Assembly (NCBI GenBank): GCA_039809495.1
Contig: JBDHVC010000012.1
Coordinates: 28,956-92,955 of the forward strand
Origin: JAFLCL01 sp039809495
GTDB taxonomy: Bacteria > Myxococcota_A > Polyangia > Polyangiales > Sandaracinaceae
Length of the DNA: 64,000 nucleotides
Direction of reading: 5' to 3'
Made by a program: the position numbers and the translations under genes. Every line of letters starts with the position of its first letter. The stretch's first letter is position 1. Shown piece by piece: positions 24,625-33,479 of this stretch. The notes below the pieces were generated by a model. That model made no database searches. It had not been told where the DNA came from and saw only the letters and a list, made by a program, of their open reading frames with translations.

Positions 24625-25458
24625 GCGACGCGCGAGCAGAAGCACGAGGACGAGGACGCCGAACGCGAGGACGAGCCCCGCGATCGCGAAGAGGAGGGTC
24701 ACTCGCTCGCGCCGCGCGAGCCGCTCGGCGTCGACGTGGAGGAGCGGCCGCTCGCTCGCGCCGTCCTCCCCGCGGAGCGCTCGCCACCTCCGATCGAGCT
24801 CGCCGAGGTCGACCGCGCCGCGCGCCGCCGCGTCGACCAGCGCGCCGAGCGCGTCGCCCGCGTCGCGATAGCCGTCGCTCGTCGCCGCGGGGGCGAGCCG
24901 CTCGATCCAGAGCCCCAGCGCGCGCACCGCCTCGGCCCGCGCCTCGGCCGTCGCCTCGACGGCGTGATCGAGCCCCGAGACCCGTGGGACGCCATAGGCA
25001 TCCAGCGCGACGCTCGCCCAGTCGCTCTGTGGGAGCGCGAGCCCCGCCCGATCGAGCGCGAGCGCGGCGTCGATCAGCGCCTCGATCCAGCCGAGGCGGC
25101 GCTCGAGCGGGGGCGCGCGATCGGAGAGCGCCGCCTCGATCGGCTCGGCGCCGCGGACCTCCTCGAGGAGGAGGAAGGCGTCGTCCTCCCAGGCCCCGGC
25201 GTCGTGGATCGCCACGAGCGCGGGCGCGAGGACGCTCGTGCGCGCGCGCATCGCCTGGACGAAGGCGTCGCGCGCCTCGCCGCGCTCGGGCCCGAAGCCC
25301 ACCCGGACGAGCGCGACGTCGCGCCCGAGCACGGTGTCGTAGGCGACGAGCGAGGGCTCGCCGTCCGCCTCCGCCGAGCCAGGCTCGACGACCCGCGGGC
25401 GGTAGCGCCCCGCGAGGAGCGCGGGGAGCCTCGCGGAGCGGCGGCTGTCGTTCGTCAT
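24622..25458 (-). CDS. Membrane-anchored pseudokinase
   Basis: A 278-residue protein with the outline of a Ser/Thr kinase but without catalytic residues. The N-lobe has GRYRPRVVEPG instead of a Gly loop, and VALVR where VAIK is expected. The catalytic loop region reads LPQSDWASVAL in place of HRD...N, and SGLDHA in place of DFG. One C-terminal membrane helix (LLFAIAGLVLAFGVLVLVLLL) ends two or three residues from the terminus, so it is tail-anchored with the kinase-like part inside. AGGAG lies about 7 nt before the ATG. It is divergent from the CoA-transferase (54-nt gap). It may act as a scaffold or regulator for active kinases such as the one at 60423. Confidence 0.62.
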   Translation of the reverse strand: MTNDSRRSARLPALLAGRYRPRVVEPGSAEADGEPSLVAYDTVLGRDVALVRVGFGPERGEARDAFVQAMRARTSVLAPALVAIHDAGAWEDDAFLLLEEVRGAEPIEAALSDRAPPLERRLGWIEALIDAALALDRAGLALPQSDWASVALDAYGVPRVSGLDHAVEATAEARAEAVRALGLWIERLAPAATSDGYRDAGDALGALVDAAARGAVDLGELDRRWRALRGEDGASERPLLHVDAERLARRERVTLLFAIAGLVLAFGVLVLVLLLARR

Positions 25459-25499
25459 GTCGGCTCCTCTACCACGCGAGCATCGCCGCCACGTTCGGC

Positions 25500-25505
25500 T
25501 ACCTT
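25500..25505 (+). promoter_or_regulatory. -10-like TACCTT, 7 nt before the CoA-transferase start
   Basis: No matching -35 is seen. The hexamer lies within the 54-nt divergent gap. A leaderless start would explain the lack of a ribosome site. Confidence 0.35.
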
Positions 25506-25512
25506 TCCGGCC

Positions 25513-26787
25513 ATGCAACGCGTCAGCGCCGATGAGGCGCTCTCCCACGTCCAGTCCGGCCACCGCGTCTTCGTCCACGAGGCGGCGATGGCGCCCACGT
25601 CGCTGCTCGAGGCGCTCGCGCGGCGCGCTCCGTCGGTCCGCGACGTCGAGGTCGTCCACCTCCACGTCAACGGCCCCGCGCCTCACCTCGCGCCCGAGCT
25701 CGTGGGCCACCTCCGTCACAACGCCCTCTTCGTCGGGCCGAACGCGCGCGAGGCCGTCGCGGAGGGCCGCGCCGACTTCACCCCGATCTTCCTCTCGGAC
25801 GTGCCGAGCCTCTTTCGTGACGGCTCGCTCCCGCTCGACGTCGCGCTCGTCCAGGTCTCGCCTCCGAACCGCCACGGCTACTGCCGCCTGGGCGTCTCGG
25901 TGTCCGCGGCGCGCAGCGCGGTCGACCACGCGCGCGTCGTCATCGCCGAGATCAACCCGAGCGTCCCACGCACCGACGGACACACGGCGATCCACGTCGA
26001 TCGGATCCACTTCGGGGTCGAGGTCGATCACCCGCTCCCGACGCACGCGGAGGCGACGCCGAGCGAGACCGAGCTGCGGATCGGCGCGCTCGTCGCCGAG
26101 CACATCGAGGACGGCGCGACGCTCCAGATGGGGATCGGCTCGATCCCCGACGCCGTCCTCGGCAGCCTCCGCGGGCGCAGCGATCTCGGCATCCACACCG
26201 AGATGTTCACGGACGGGCTGATCCGCCTCATCGAGTCGGGGGCCGTGACGGGCTCGAAGAAGACGATGTTTCGCGATCGCGTGATCGCCAGCTTCGCGAT
26301 GGGCAGCGAGAGGCTCTACGACTTCGTGAACCACAACCCCTCGGTCGAGTTCCACCCGAGCGATCTCGTCAACGATCCGAGCGTCATCCGCCAGCAGCAC
26401 CGGATGATCGCGATCAACTCCGCGATCGAGATCGATCTCACGGGCCAGGTCTGCGCCGACTCGATGGGCGAGCGCATCTGGAGCGGGATCGGCGGGCAGA
26501 TGGACTTCGTGCGGGGCGCGGTGCTGAGCCCAGGCGGCAAGGCCTTCATCGCGCTCCCGTCGACGGCGCGGCGGGGCACGCTCTCGCGCATCGTGCCGCG
26601 GCTCCAGCCCGGCTCGGGCGTCGTCACGACGCGCGGTCACGTCCAGTGGGTCGTGACCGAGCACGGCGCCGTGAACCTGCGCGGGCGCACGCTCCGCGAG
26701 CGCGCGGAGCTGCTCATCTCCATCGCGGATCCGGCGTTTCGACCCGAGCTGCGCGCGGCCGCGGTGGCGCGCAAGCTCTTCGCGTAA
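25513..26787 (+). CDS. Acetyl-CoA hydrolase/transferase family protein (4-hydroxybutyrate CoA-transferase-like)
   Basis: A 424-residue class I CoA-transferase. The family glycine loop is TLQMGIGSIPDAVL, and the catalytic glutamate is expected in GIHTEMFTDGL. The C-terminal half has GQVCADSMGERIWSGIGGQMDF and VTEHGAVNLRGRTLRERA, typical of the AcH/4-hydroxybutyrate CoA-transferase group. Such enzymes move CoA between acetyl-CoA and short organic acids, or hydrolyse acyl-CoA. No butyrate or propionate pathway genes adjoin it. Full length for the family. Confidence 0.86.
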   Translation: MQRVSADEALSHVQSGHRVFVHEAAMAPTSLLEALARRAPSVRDVEVVHLHVNGPAPHLAPELVGHLRHNALFVGPNAREAVAEGRADFTPIFLSDVPSLFRDGSLPLDVALVQVSPPNRHGYCRLGVSVSAARSAVDHARVVIAEINPSVPRTDGHTAIHVDRIHFGVEVDHPLPTHAEATPSETELRIGALVAEHIEDGATLQMGIGSIPDAVLGSLRGRSDLGIHTEMFTDGLIRLIESGAVTGSKKTMFRDRVIASFAMGSERLYDFVNHNPSVEFHPSDLVNDPSVIRQQHRMIAINSAIEIDLTGQVCADSMGERIWSGIGGQMDFVRGAVLSPGGKAFIALPSTARRGTLSRIVPRLQPGSGVVTTRGHVQWVVTEHGAVNLRGRTLRERAELLISIADPAFRPELRAAAVARKLFA

Positions 26788-26829
26788 GGCAGAAAATAGT
26801 CCCCTCGCCCGTAGCGTCCCTGTACGATC

Positions 26830-29715
26830 ATGCAGGTCTTGGGTCGCATCGCATCTTGGAACGGGCTCCTTTCGCTCGGCCTCCTCTTCACGACGAGGCT
26901 CGCCGCGCAGCCCCGGCCGCCAGCGCCGCCGCTGCCGCCCTTCCCGCCGCCTCCCCCGGGCGTCGTCGTCGAGGCGACCCTGCCCGCGCCGCCGAGCGTC
27001 GAGGTCGAGGTCGTCGGGGCGACGCCGCCCCCACCGACCACCGTGACGGTCGTCGAGGGCGGCCCATCGCAGGCGGCGACCCAGAGCCGCATGCAGTTCG
27101 AGAGCCACCTCGTCTTGCCGCTCCGGCTGCTCGCCGAGCTCGACCTCGGCTGGTCGATGATGGATCCCGCGACCGACGGCCACACCGGGGCGTTCGGGCT
27201 CGGCTTCGATCTGGATCTGACCGAGTGGTTCGCCCTCGGGGTACACGGGCACGCGAGCTTCCGTAACCAGCTCACGCCGGACCTCGATCGCGACGGGCGC
27301 GCCGACGCTCCCTCGATCCAGATCACGACGCTCTCGGCGACGCTGGGGCCTCGCTTTCGCCTCCTCACGGCGGAGGACGCGCGCGATCAGCTCGGCCTCG
27401 AGCTCGGCCTCGGCGTGCTCTGGATCCCCGAGATGACGCGCCCCTGGGGCGCGATGGTCGACGTCGCGCTCTTCGGCGGCATCGATCTGCGGAGCACGGA
27501 CCCCACGTCCAACGGCGGCTTCCTCCTCTACCCGATGGTCCGCTACCAGCAGGGGCTCGCCGACGCGGGGAGCTACCGCGCGCTGCTCGTCGGCCTCGGC
27601 GCGGGGGTGGACATCGACGCCGCGCCGAGGCGTCGAGAGGGGCCGCGCACCGGCCCGCACTTCACGCTGGGCTTCGACGGCGCGCTCGGCGGCGGGTTCT
27701 TGCGCCAGGGGACGATCCGCGAGGGCTTCACGGCGGACCTCGGCATGCGCATGGGCCTCGTCCTCGAGGAGGTCTTCGAGCCGATGGTCCGCCTCGACTT
27801 CATGCACCGCATGGCGGGCGACAAGCTCGACGGGCTCGACGTCTACGGGCTCGCGGGAGGCTTCCGCGTCCTCTTCGATCCGTGGGCGCCGCTCTACCTC
27901 GAGGCGCTCGGCGGCTGGGCCGTGCGCAACGGTACGCCCGCGGCGCTCGTCCCGGGCGGGGCCTTCGTCGACGCAGGCGCGGGGCTGCGATGGATCGACT
28001 GCGGCGACAGCAACCTCGCGATCGTGGCGGGCGTGCGAGCGCGCATCGGCGTCCTCGAGGACGACGCGCTCAGCTCGATCTTCGGCGTGTTCGGGCTCGA
28101 GATGGACGGCGGGCCGCGCCCGGATCGGCCGCGCTGTCAGGCCGCGCCGGCGGCGCAGCTCGCGTTCGAGGCGCCACCACCCCCCACCGAGTACGTCCCG
28201 ATCGCGCCCCCGCCCACGCCCGAGGTGACGACGACGATCGAGGCCCCGGCGCCCACCCCCGTCCCGGCGCGAGCGCCCGCCCGAGCGCGAGTCGAGACGC
28301 CCGCCGCGCCCGAGGCGCCGCGCGCGCCCTCGGGGCCCTCGCACGTTCCGCTCTCGATCGAGGGCTCTTACCTCCTCGGCTTCGGCGAGTCCGATCGCGA
28401 CATGAACGGGATGCTCCAGGGCGGGAGCCTCGCCCTCGGGGTCGCGCCGATCGATGAGCTCGTGCTCCTGCTCCGCTTCACCGGCCTCGGCGGCGAGGAC
28501 GGCGCGATCGACGTCGCGCCGCGCGACTTCATGGACGACGATCCCACGCGCGGTCCGCTCGCGCTCTTGCTCGGCGGCGACGTGCGCTTGCGCGTCTTCA
28601 CCGATCGCGCGGAGCGGAGCGGCTGGACCTTCGAGCTCGGCGGCGGCTGGCTCACGCTCGACGGAGTGCCGCGGGCGGGGCGCCCGCTCGGCTGGCTCAA
28701 CGGCGGCTACGTCGAGGCCGCGATCGGCCACCAGCGCGGCGTCCGCTTCGAGGACGGGGGCGCGATCCAGTTCGGCATGGCGCTCCGCTTCCAGCAGGGC
28801 CTCGGCGACACGCTCGACTATCGCGCGCTCCTCTTGACGGGCTCGATGATGATCGAGGGCGACACGCCCCGCGCCGAGCCGGCGGGCCGCCACGCCGACT
28901 TCGACTACACGCTCGGGCTCCACCTCGACGGCGGCATCTCGTTCTACCGCTACACCGAGGCGGGCCTGCGCGGCACGGGCGGCGTCGGCGTCCACTTCGG
29001 CCTGCCGATCGGCCGCTGGTTCGAGCCGCGCGTCGAGACCGATCTGCGCTTCATCTCGACCAACGCCGAGAAGGCCACGGCGCCGCTCCTCGCGTTCCTC
29101 GGCGTGCTGCGGCTGCGCCTCGACGAGGTCTTCCCGCTCTACATCGACGCGGGCGCGGGCTACGCGCTCCACTATGACGTCGCGCAGGCGTACTCGCCCG
29201 GGACGGCCTTCGTCGACTTCGGCGTCGGCGCGCGCATGACGGACTGCTCGGGATCGCTCGACGGCGCGCTCGAGCTCGGCGTGCGGATGCGCATCGGCGT
29301 CGAGGGCCCGCGCACCGACGACGCGCTCCTGCTCACGCTCGGGATCGAGTACGACGGCGGCACGCCGATGTTCCAGCCGAACGAGCGCGCGCACTGCCGC
29401 GCGAGCACCCCGCCGGAGGGCGCCGAGACCGTGCGCGAGCGGCAGATGTCACGACCGCCGGGGACGAGCGTCGACGTCGAGATCCCCGCGCCGCCCTCGG
29501 GCTCCGTGATCATCGACGTGACGCCGCCCGCGCCGCCCTCGGGCTCCGTGATCATCGACGTCACACCGCCCGCGCCGCCCTCGGGGAGCGTCGTCATCCA
29601 GCCGCCGCCGCCTCCCCCTGGCGCCGTCGTCGCGCCGCCCTCGCGGACCGGCACGGTCGTCGTCCAGCCCCGAGGGAGCGGCACCGTCGTCGTCCAGCCG
29701 GACGCGAGCCGCTGA
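26830..29715 (+). CDS. Large exported protein with two barrel-like domains and Pro-rich segments
   Basis: A 961-residue protein with a signal peptide (LLSLGLLFTTRLAAQ). A Pro-rich stretch follows, then a first Gly/aromatic-rich beta-strand domain (residues about 90-435), a Pro/Ala linker, and a second similar domain (about 495-855) with repeats of the same landmarks: WFALGVHGHASF versus WFEPRVETDLRF, and FVDAGAGLRWIDC versus FVDFGVGARMTDC. The tail contains PSGSVIIDVTPPAP repeats and TVVVQP motifs. It looks like two tandem outer-membrane-type barrels or duplicated beta-sandwiches. I do not recognise a named family. It overlaps nothing; its TGA abuts the stop of the convergent gene. Confidence 0.65.
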   Translation: MQVLGRIASWNGLLSLGLLFTTRLAAQPRPPAPPLPPFPPPPPGVVVEATLPAPPSVEVEVVGATPPPPTTVTVVEGGPSQAATQSRMQFESHLVLPLRLLAELDLGWSMMDPATDGHTGAFGLGFDLDLTEWFALGVHGHASFRNQLTPDLDRDGRADAPSIQITTLSATLGPRFRLLTAEDARDQLGLELGLGVLWIPEMTRPWGAMVDVALFGGIDLRSTDPTSNGGFLLYPMVRYQQGLADAGSYRALLVGLGAGVDIDAAPRRREGPRTGPHFTLGFDGALGGGFLRQGTIREGFTADLGMRMGLVLEEVFEPMVRLDFMHRMAGDKLDGLDVYGLAGGFRVLFDPWAPLYLEALGGWAVRNGTPAALVPGGAFVDAGAGLRWIDCGDSNLAIVAGVRARIGVLEDDALSSIFGVFGLEMDGGPRPDRPRCQAAPAAQLAFEAPPPPTEYVPIAPPPTPEVTTTIEAPAPTPVPARAPARARVETPAAPEAPRAPSGPSHVPLSIEGSYLLGFGESDRDMNGMLQGGSLALGVAPIDELVLLLRFTGLGGEDGAIDVAPRDFMDDDPTRGPLALLLGGDVRLRVFTDRAERSGWTFELGGGWLTLDGVPRAGRPLGWLNGGYVEAAIGHQRGVRFEDGGAIQFGMALRFQQGLGDTLDYRALLLTGSMMIEGDTPRAEPAGRHADFDYTLGLHLDGGISFYRYTEAGLRGTGGVGVHFGLPIGRWFEPRVETDLRFISTNAEKATAPLLAFLGVLRLRLDEVFPLYIDAGAGYALHYDVAQAYSPGTAFVDFGVGARMTDCSGSLDGALELGVRMRIGVEGPRTDDALLLTLGIEYDGGTPMFQPNERAHCRASTPPEGAETVRERQMSRPPGTSVDVEIPAPPSGSVIIDVTPPAPPSGSVIIDVTPPAPPSGSVVIQPPPPPPGAVVAPPSRTGTVVVQPRGSGTVVVQPDASR

Positions 29716-30807
29716 TCAGCGCACGCCCTCGAGCTCGGGGTGCGCGTCCATGTACTCGACCGCCTCGCGGAAGGTCGTGCAGCGGACGCTCGGCAGGCGA
29801 CAGGCGCGCCGCATGAACCGGATCGTCGGCTCGCGGAACCCGCCGTGCCCGCTGATGAGGAGCGGCGCGCGCGCGCCCGCGTAGCGACGCTCGAATTCCG
29901 CCGACACCGCCTCGTAGAACAGGTCGTTCTCGAAGCGGACGATCGCCTCCTCGCCCTCGACGCCCGCCCGCCTCGCGGCCTGGCGGAGCAGCGTGTCGAG
30001 GTTCAGGTCGTAGAGCAGGACGGGGCGGCTCCGCCCGGGGATGCGCAGGCTCGGCACCCCGAAGAGCCAGAGCGGATGCTCGCGGTCGCGCGAGGCGGGG
30101 TGGCGCGTCGGCCAGCGGGAGCCGTTCTGCGCGCGCGAGGCGTCGTAGCGGTAGCCGTGCGCGGCGAGCACGGCGTACATGGCCTCGTTCGTCTCGAGGA
30201 AGGGCGCGCGAAACCCGAGCGGGCGCGGCAGCGAGACGAGGTCGAGGATCCGCTCGTGGTCGGCGAGCTCGTGCTCCCACGCCTCGCGCGTCCAGCCGCC
30301 GCCGCGCGCGTGACGCACGGTGTGCGAGCCGATCTCGACGCCGAGCGCGTGGAGCCGCCGCACGTTCTCGGCCTTGCCGCGGATCTGCTCGAGCGACTCC
30401 GCGTAGCGAAAGACGGGGTTGTGCCTCGGCAGGACGCCCTGAAAGATGCGCTCGGCGTCGCTCAGATCGCGCCTCGTCTCGTCGAATTGGAAGCCGCCCG
30501 TCCCGATGAAGAGCGTGTAGCTCGAGGGCCCCGCGCCCTCGGCGTGGAGCGCGCTCACCGCGCGGTAGAGGTCCTCGAAGCCGCGGCGCTGCCAGTGCGG
30601 CGTCGTGTCCATCCCGAAGAGGACGAATTGCACCCGCTCGTTCGGCGCCGGCGGAGCGGACGGAGCGGACGGATCGCTCGACACCGCTCGACCGAGCACC
30701 GCCGCGCGGGGGCTCACGCGCCGCGCGGAGCGGCGCGCGAGCGCGAGGCTCGCGAGCGCCGTGGCGAGCGCGAGCGCGACGAGGAGCGTCGTGACGAGGC
30801 GCGACAT
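29716..30807 (-). CDS. Exported or anchored polysaccharide deacetylase-like protein
   Basis: A 363-residue protein with an N-terminal hydrophobic segment (LVTTLLVALALATALASLALA). The body has FVLFGMDTTPHW and EIGSHTVRHARGGG, where H-x3-H is the metal-binding pair of NodB-type deacetylases, followed by LGFRAPFLETN (catalytic RxPF) and LLISGHGG. These fit the carbohydrate esterase 4 superfamily, which removes acetyl groups from chitin-like or peptidoglycan sugars. The first motif aspartate pair is not the classical TFDDG, so it is a divergent member. Convergent with the 26830 gene; stops touch at TGATCA (29713-29718). Confidence 0.66.
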   Translation of the reverse strand: MSRLVTTLLVALALATALASLALARRSARRVSPRAAVLGRAVSSDPSAPSAPPAPNERVQFVLFGMDTTPHWQRRGFEDLYRAVSALHAEGAGPSSYTLFIGTGGFQFDETRRDLSDAERIFQGVLPRHNPVFRYAESLEQIRGKAENVRRLHALGVEIGSHTVRHARGGGWTREAWEHELADHERILDLVSLPRPLGFRAPFLETNEAMYAVLAAHGYRYDASRAQNGSRWPTRHPASRDREHPLWLFGVPSLRIPGRSRPVLLYDLNLDTLLRQAARRAGVEGEEAIVRFENDLFYEAVSAEFERRYAGARAPLLISGHGGFREPTIRFMRRACRLPSVRCTTFREAVEYMDAHPELEGVR

Positions 30808-30816
30808 CGGCGCGAG

Positions 30817-30822
30817 ACGATA
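30817..30822 (-). promoter_or_regulatory. -10-like TATCGT, 9 nt before the deacetylase-like start
   Basis: The spacing is at the long end of the leaderless group in this window. No -35 is seen. Confidence 0.35.
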
Positions 30823-30871
30823 ACGGAAGCCGCGAGGCCCACGGAGTCTTCGGCGCGCGACGCGCGGGCGC

Positions 30872-30900
30872 TTGATGCGATCCCTGCTCACCCGTACAGT
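30872..30900 (+). promoter_or_regulatory. Promoter TTGATG-17-TACAGT for the mrfA-like gene
   Basis: TTGATG (30872-30877), a 17-nt spacer and TACAGT (30895-30900). TACAGT ends 8 nt before the ATG at 30909, so transcription is expected at the start codon, and there is no ribosome site. Confidence 0.55.
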
Positions 30901-30908
30901 CATCCCGC

Positions 30909-33470
30909 ATGTCGACGCTCGAAGACCCGCTCGCGCGCCCCGACCCTCCCTGGACGAGCGAGCGAGGGCTCGCGCCGCTCCTCGCGCGATGGCGCGAAGA
31001 CCCCCGCGTCGTCTTCGAGCACCTCACGCCGCGCCGCGAGGCGAGGGAGCGCTCGTTCCCCGACGCCCTCCACCCGAACGTCGCTCGCGCCCTCCGCGCG
31101 CGCGGCGTCTCTTCGCTCTACGCACACCAGGCCGACGCCTTCGAGCGCGCGCGCCTCCGATCGAGCGGCGAGGGGCGCGCCTCCCACGTCGTCGTCGCGA
31201 CGCCGACCGCGTCGGGCAAGAGCCTCTGCTACAACCTCCCCGTCCTCGACGCGCTCTCTCGCGCGCCCGAGACGACGGCGCTCTACCTCTTTCCGACCAA
31301 GGCGCTCGCGCGCGACCAGGAGGTCGCGCTCCGGGCGCTCCTTCGGGAGAGCGAGCTCGGGCAGGGCGCGATCACCTTCGACGGCGACACGCCGGGAGAC
31401 GCGCGCCGAGCGGCGCGAGAGCGAGCGAGCGTCGTGTTCACGAACCCCGACATGCTCCACGCGGGCATCCTCCCGCACCACGCGAATTGGGCGCGCTTCT
31501 TCTCGGGGCTCGGCTTCGTCGTCGTCGACGAACTCCACTCCTACCGCGGCGTCTTCGGCTCGCACCTCGCGAACCTGCTCCGACGGCTCCTCCGCGTCGC
31601 GCGCTTCTACACGGGCCGGAGCCCGACCTTCGTCTTCGCGTCGGCGACGATCGGCAACCCGGAGGAGCACGCGAGCCGCATGCTCGGCGAGCCCGTCACG
31701 CTGATCGATGAGAGCGGCGCGCCGAGCGGCGAGCGGCACCTCCTCGTCGTGAACCCGCCCGTCGTGAACGCGGAGCTCGGGGTCCGCGCGAGCTACACGA
31801 AGACCGCCGTCTCCTTCGCCGCCGAGCTGATCCGCGCGCAGGTGCCGACCCTCGTCTTCGGGCAGTCGCGCAACCAGATCGAGGTGATGCTCAAGTACCT
31901 CCGCGAGCGCGTCGCCTCGGACGGCGTGAGCCCGGAGGCCATCCAGGGCTATCGGAGCGGCTACCTGCCGGAGACGCGCCGCCGCATCGAGGAGGGGCTG
32001 CGCGCGGGGCTCGTGCGCGCCGTCGTCGCGACGAACGCGCTCGAGCTCGGCATCGACATCGGCGCCCTCGAGGCCGTCGTCTGCGCGGGCTACCCGGGCA
32101 ACGTCGCGGCGCTCCTCCAGCGCTTCGGTCGCGCGGGCCGCCGCAACGCCCCCTCGCTCGCGCTCCTCGTCACGAGCTCGATGCCGCTCGACCAGTACGT
32201 CGCCACGCACCCGGACCTCGTCGCCGGCGCGCCGATCGAGGAGGCGCGGATCGACCCGGACAACGTCGAGATCCTCGTCCAGCACCTCAAGTGCGCCGCC
32301 TTCGAGCTCCCCTTCGAGGCGGGCGAGCGCTTCGGCGATCTCCCCGAGGAGGCGACGACGGACGCCCTCGACTACCTCGTCTCACACCAGCTCGTCCACG
32401 CGAGCGCGGGGAGCGACGCGAAGCTCCGCTACCACTGGTCGGCCGAGAGCTACCCCGCCTCGCACGTCTCGCTTCGGAGCGCGAGCTGGGACAACTTCGT
32501 CGTCGTCGATCTCGAGACGAGCCAGACGATCGCCGAGATGGACTTCCGCGCGACGCACACGATGCTGCACGTCCAGGCGATCTACCAGCACGACGCCGAG
32601 CAGTACCAGGTGGAGCGCCTCGACTTCGAGAACCACAAGGCCTTCGTCCGCAAGGTCGTCCCCGACTACTACACGACCGCGATGACCTACACGCGCGTCT
32701 CGGTGACGAGCGAAGACGACGCGGCCTTCGTGCGCGGATCGCTCGAGGCGGACGGCGTCGCCGTCGGCCTGGGCGAGGTCGCCATCGTCGAGAAGGTCGT
32801 CGGTTACAAGAAGATCAAGTTCAACACCCACGAGAACGTGGGGTACGGCGACGTGCGCCTGCCCGAGCTGGCGATGCACACGAGCGCGCTCTGGCTCACG
32901 TTCTCGGAGGCCACGGTGCTCGCCCTCGCGGGCGCGCTCCCCGCCTCGCTCACGAGCGACGGCGCCTCGCCGAGAGCGGCCCGCGCCGCCGTCGTCGAGG
33001 CGATCGACGGGATCGGCAACGCGCTCCACGTCGTCGCGTCGGTCGGGCTGATGTGCGATCCGCGCGATCTCGGGCACGTGATGGGAGAGCGCCTCGGCGA
33101 GGGAGAGCTCCCGCAGCGCGGCGACGCCGACGGCGCCGGCTTCGACCCGACCCTCTTCGTCTTCGATCGCGTGCCGGGCGGCGTGGGGCTCGCGACGCGG
33201 CTCTTCGGCGACCGCGACGCGCTCCTCACGCGCGCGCGCTCCCTCATCGAGCTTTGCCCCTGCGAGAGCGGCTGCCCCGCGTGCATCGGCGCCGCCGGGA
33301 TCGAGCCCGACGATCCGACGCGCGCCCCGGGCCCGCGCCCGCGACCCGGCCTCGCGCTCCGAAAGAAGCTCGCGATCGCGCTCCTCGCGCGGGTCGGCGC
33401 GAGCGCGAGCGAGCCCAAGGCGCACGCCCGCGCGGACGGTCCTCGTGACGGCGCGCGCGGCGCGAGCTAG
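30909..33470 (+). CDS. mrfA: DEAD/DEAH helicase with DUF1998, MrfA/YprA-like
   Basis: An 853-residue superfamily 2 helicase. Motifs: Walker A TPTASGKSLCYN, VVDELHSYRG (motif II), SATIGNPEEH (motif III), TNALELGIDIG and QRFGRAGRRN (motifs V/VI). The C-terminal DUF1998 domain ends with a four-cysteine cluster LCPCESGCPACIG, expected to bind zinc. This is the YprA/MrfA family; in Bacillus MrfA works with the exonuclease MrfB in repair of mitomycin crosslinks. The next gene, 9 nt downstream, is an MrfB/YprB-like exonuclease. Pathway role here is inferred from that pairing. Confidence 0.88.
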   Translation: MSTLEDPLARPDPPWTSERGLAPLLARWREDPRVVFEHLTPRREARERSFPDALHPNVARALRARGVSSLYAHQADAFERARLRSSGEGRASHVVVATPTASGKSLCYNLPVLDALSRAPETTALYLFPTKALARDQEVALRALLRESELGQGAITFDGDTPGDARRAARERASVVFTNPDMLHAGILPHHANWARFFSGLGFVVVDELHSYRGVFGSHLANLLRRLLRVARFYTGRSPTFVFASATIGNPEEHASRMLGEPVTLIDESGAPSGERHLLVVNPPVVNAELGVRASYTKTAVSFAAELIRAQVPTLVFGQSRNQIEVMLKYLRERVASDGVSPEAIQGYRSGYLPETRRRIEEGLRAGLVRAVVATNALELGIDIGALEAVVCAGYPGNVAALLQRFGRAGRRNAPSLALLVTSSMPLDQYVATHPDLVAGAPIEEARIDPDNVEILVQHLKCAAFELPFEAGERFGDLPEEATTDALDYLVSHQLVHASAGSDAKLRYHWSAESYPASHVSLRSASWDNFVVVDLETSQTIAEMDFRATHTMLHVQAIYQHDAEQYQVERLDFENHKAFVRKVVPDYYTTAMTYTRVSVTSEDDAAFVRGSLEADGVAVGLGEVAIVEKVVGYKKIKFNTHENVGYGDVRLPELAMHTSALWLTFSEATVLALAGALPASLTSDGASPRAARAAVVEAIDGIGNALHVVASVGLMCDPRDLGHVMGERLGEGELPQRGDADGAGFDPTLFVFDRVPGGVGLATRLFGDRDALLTRARSLIELCPCESGCPACIGAAGIEPDDPTRAPGPRPRPGLALRKKLAIALLARVGASASEPKAHARADGPRDGARGAS

Positions 33471-33479
33471 GGGCGGGAG

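Noticed and set aside
24622..29394. A very long minus-strand open frame (about 1590 codons)
   Set aside because: Only the last roughly 280 codons are a plausible gene (the pseudokinase). The rest is antisense to the CoA-transferase and the barrel-like gene and has the Arg/Ala/Asp-rich composition typical of shadow frames in GC-rich DNA.
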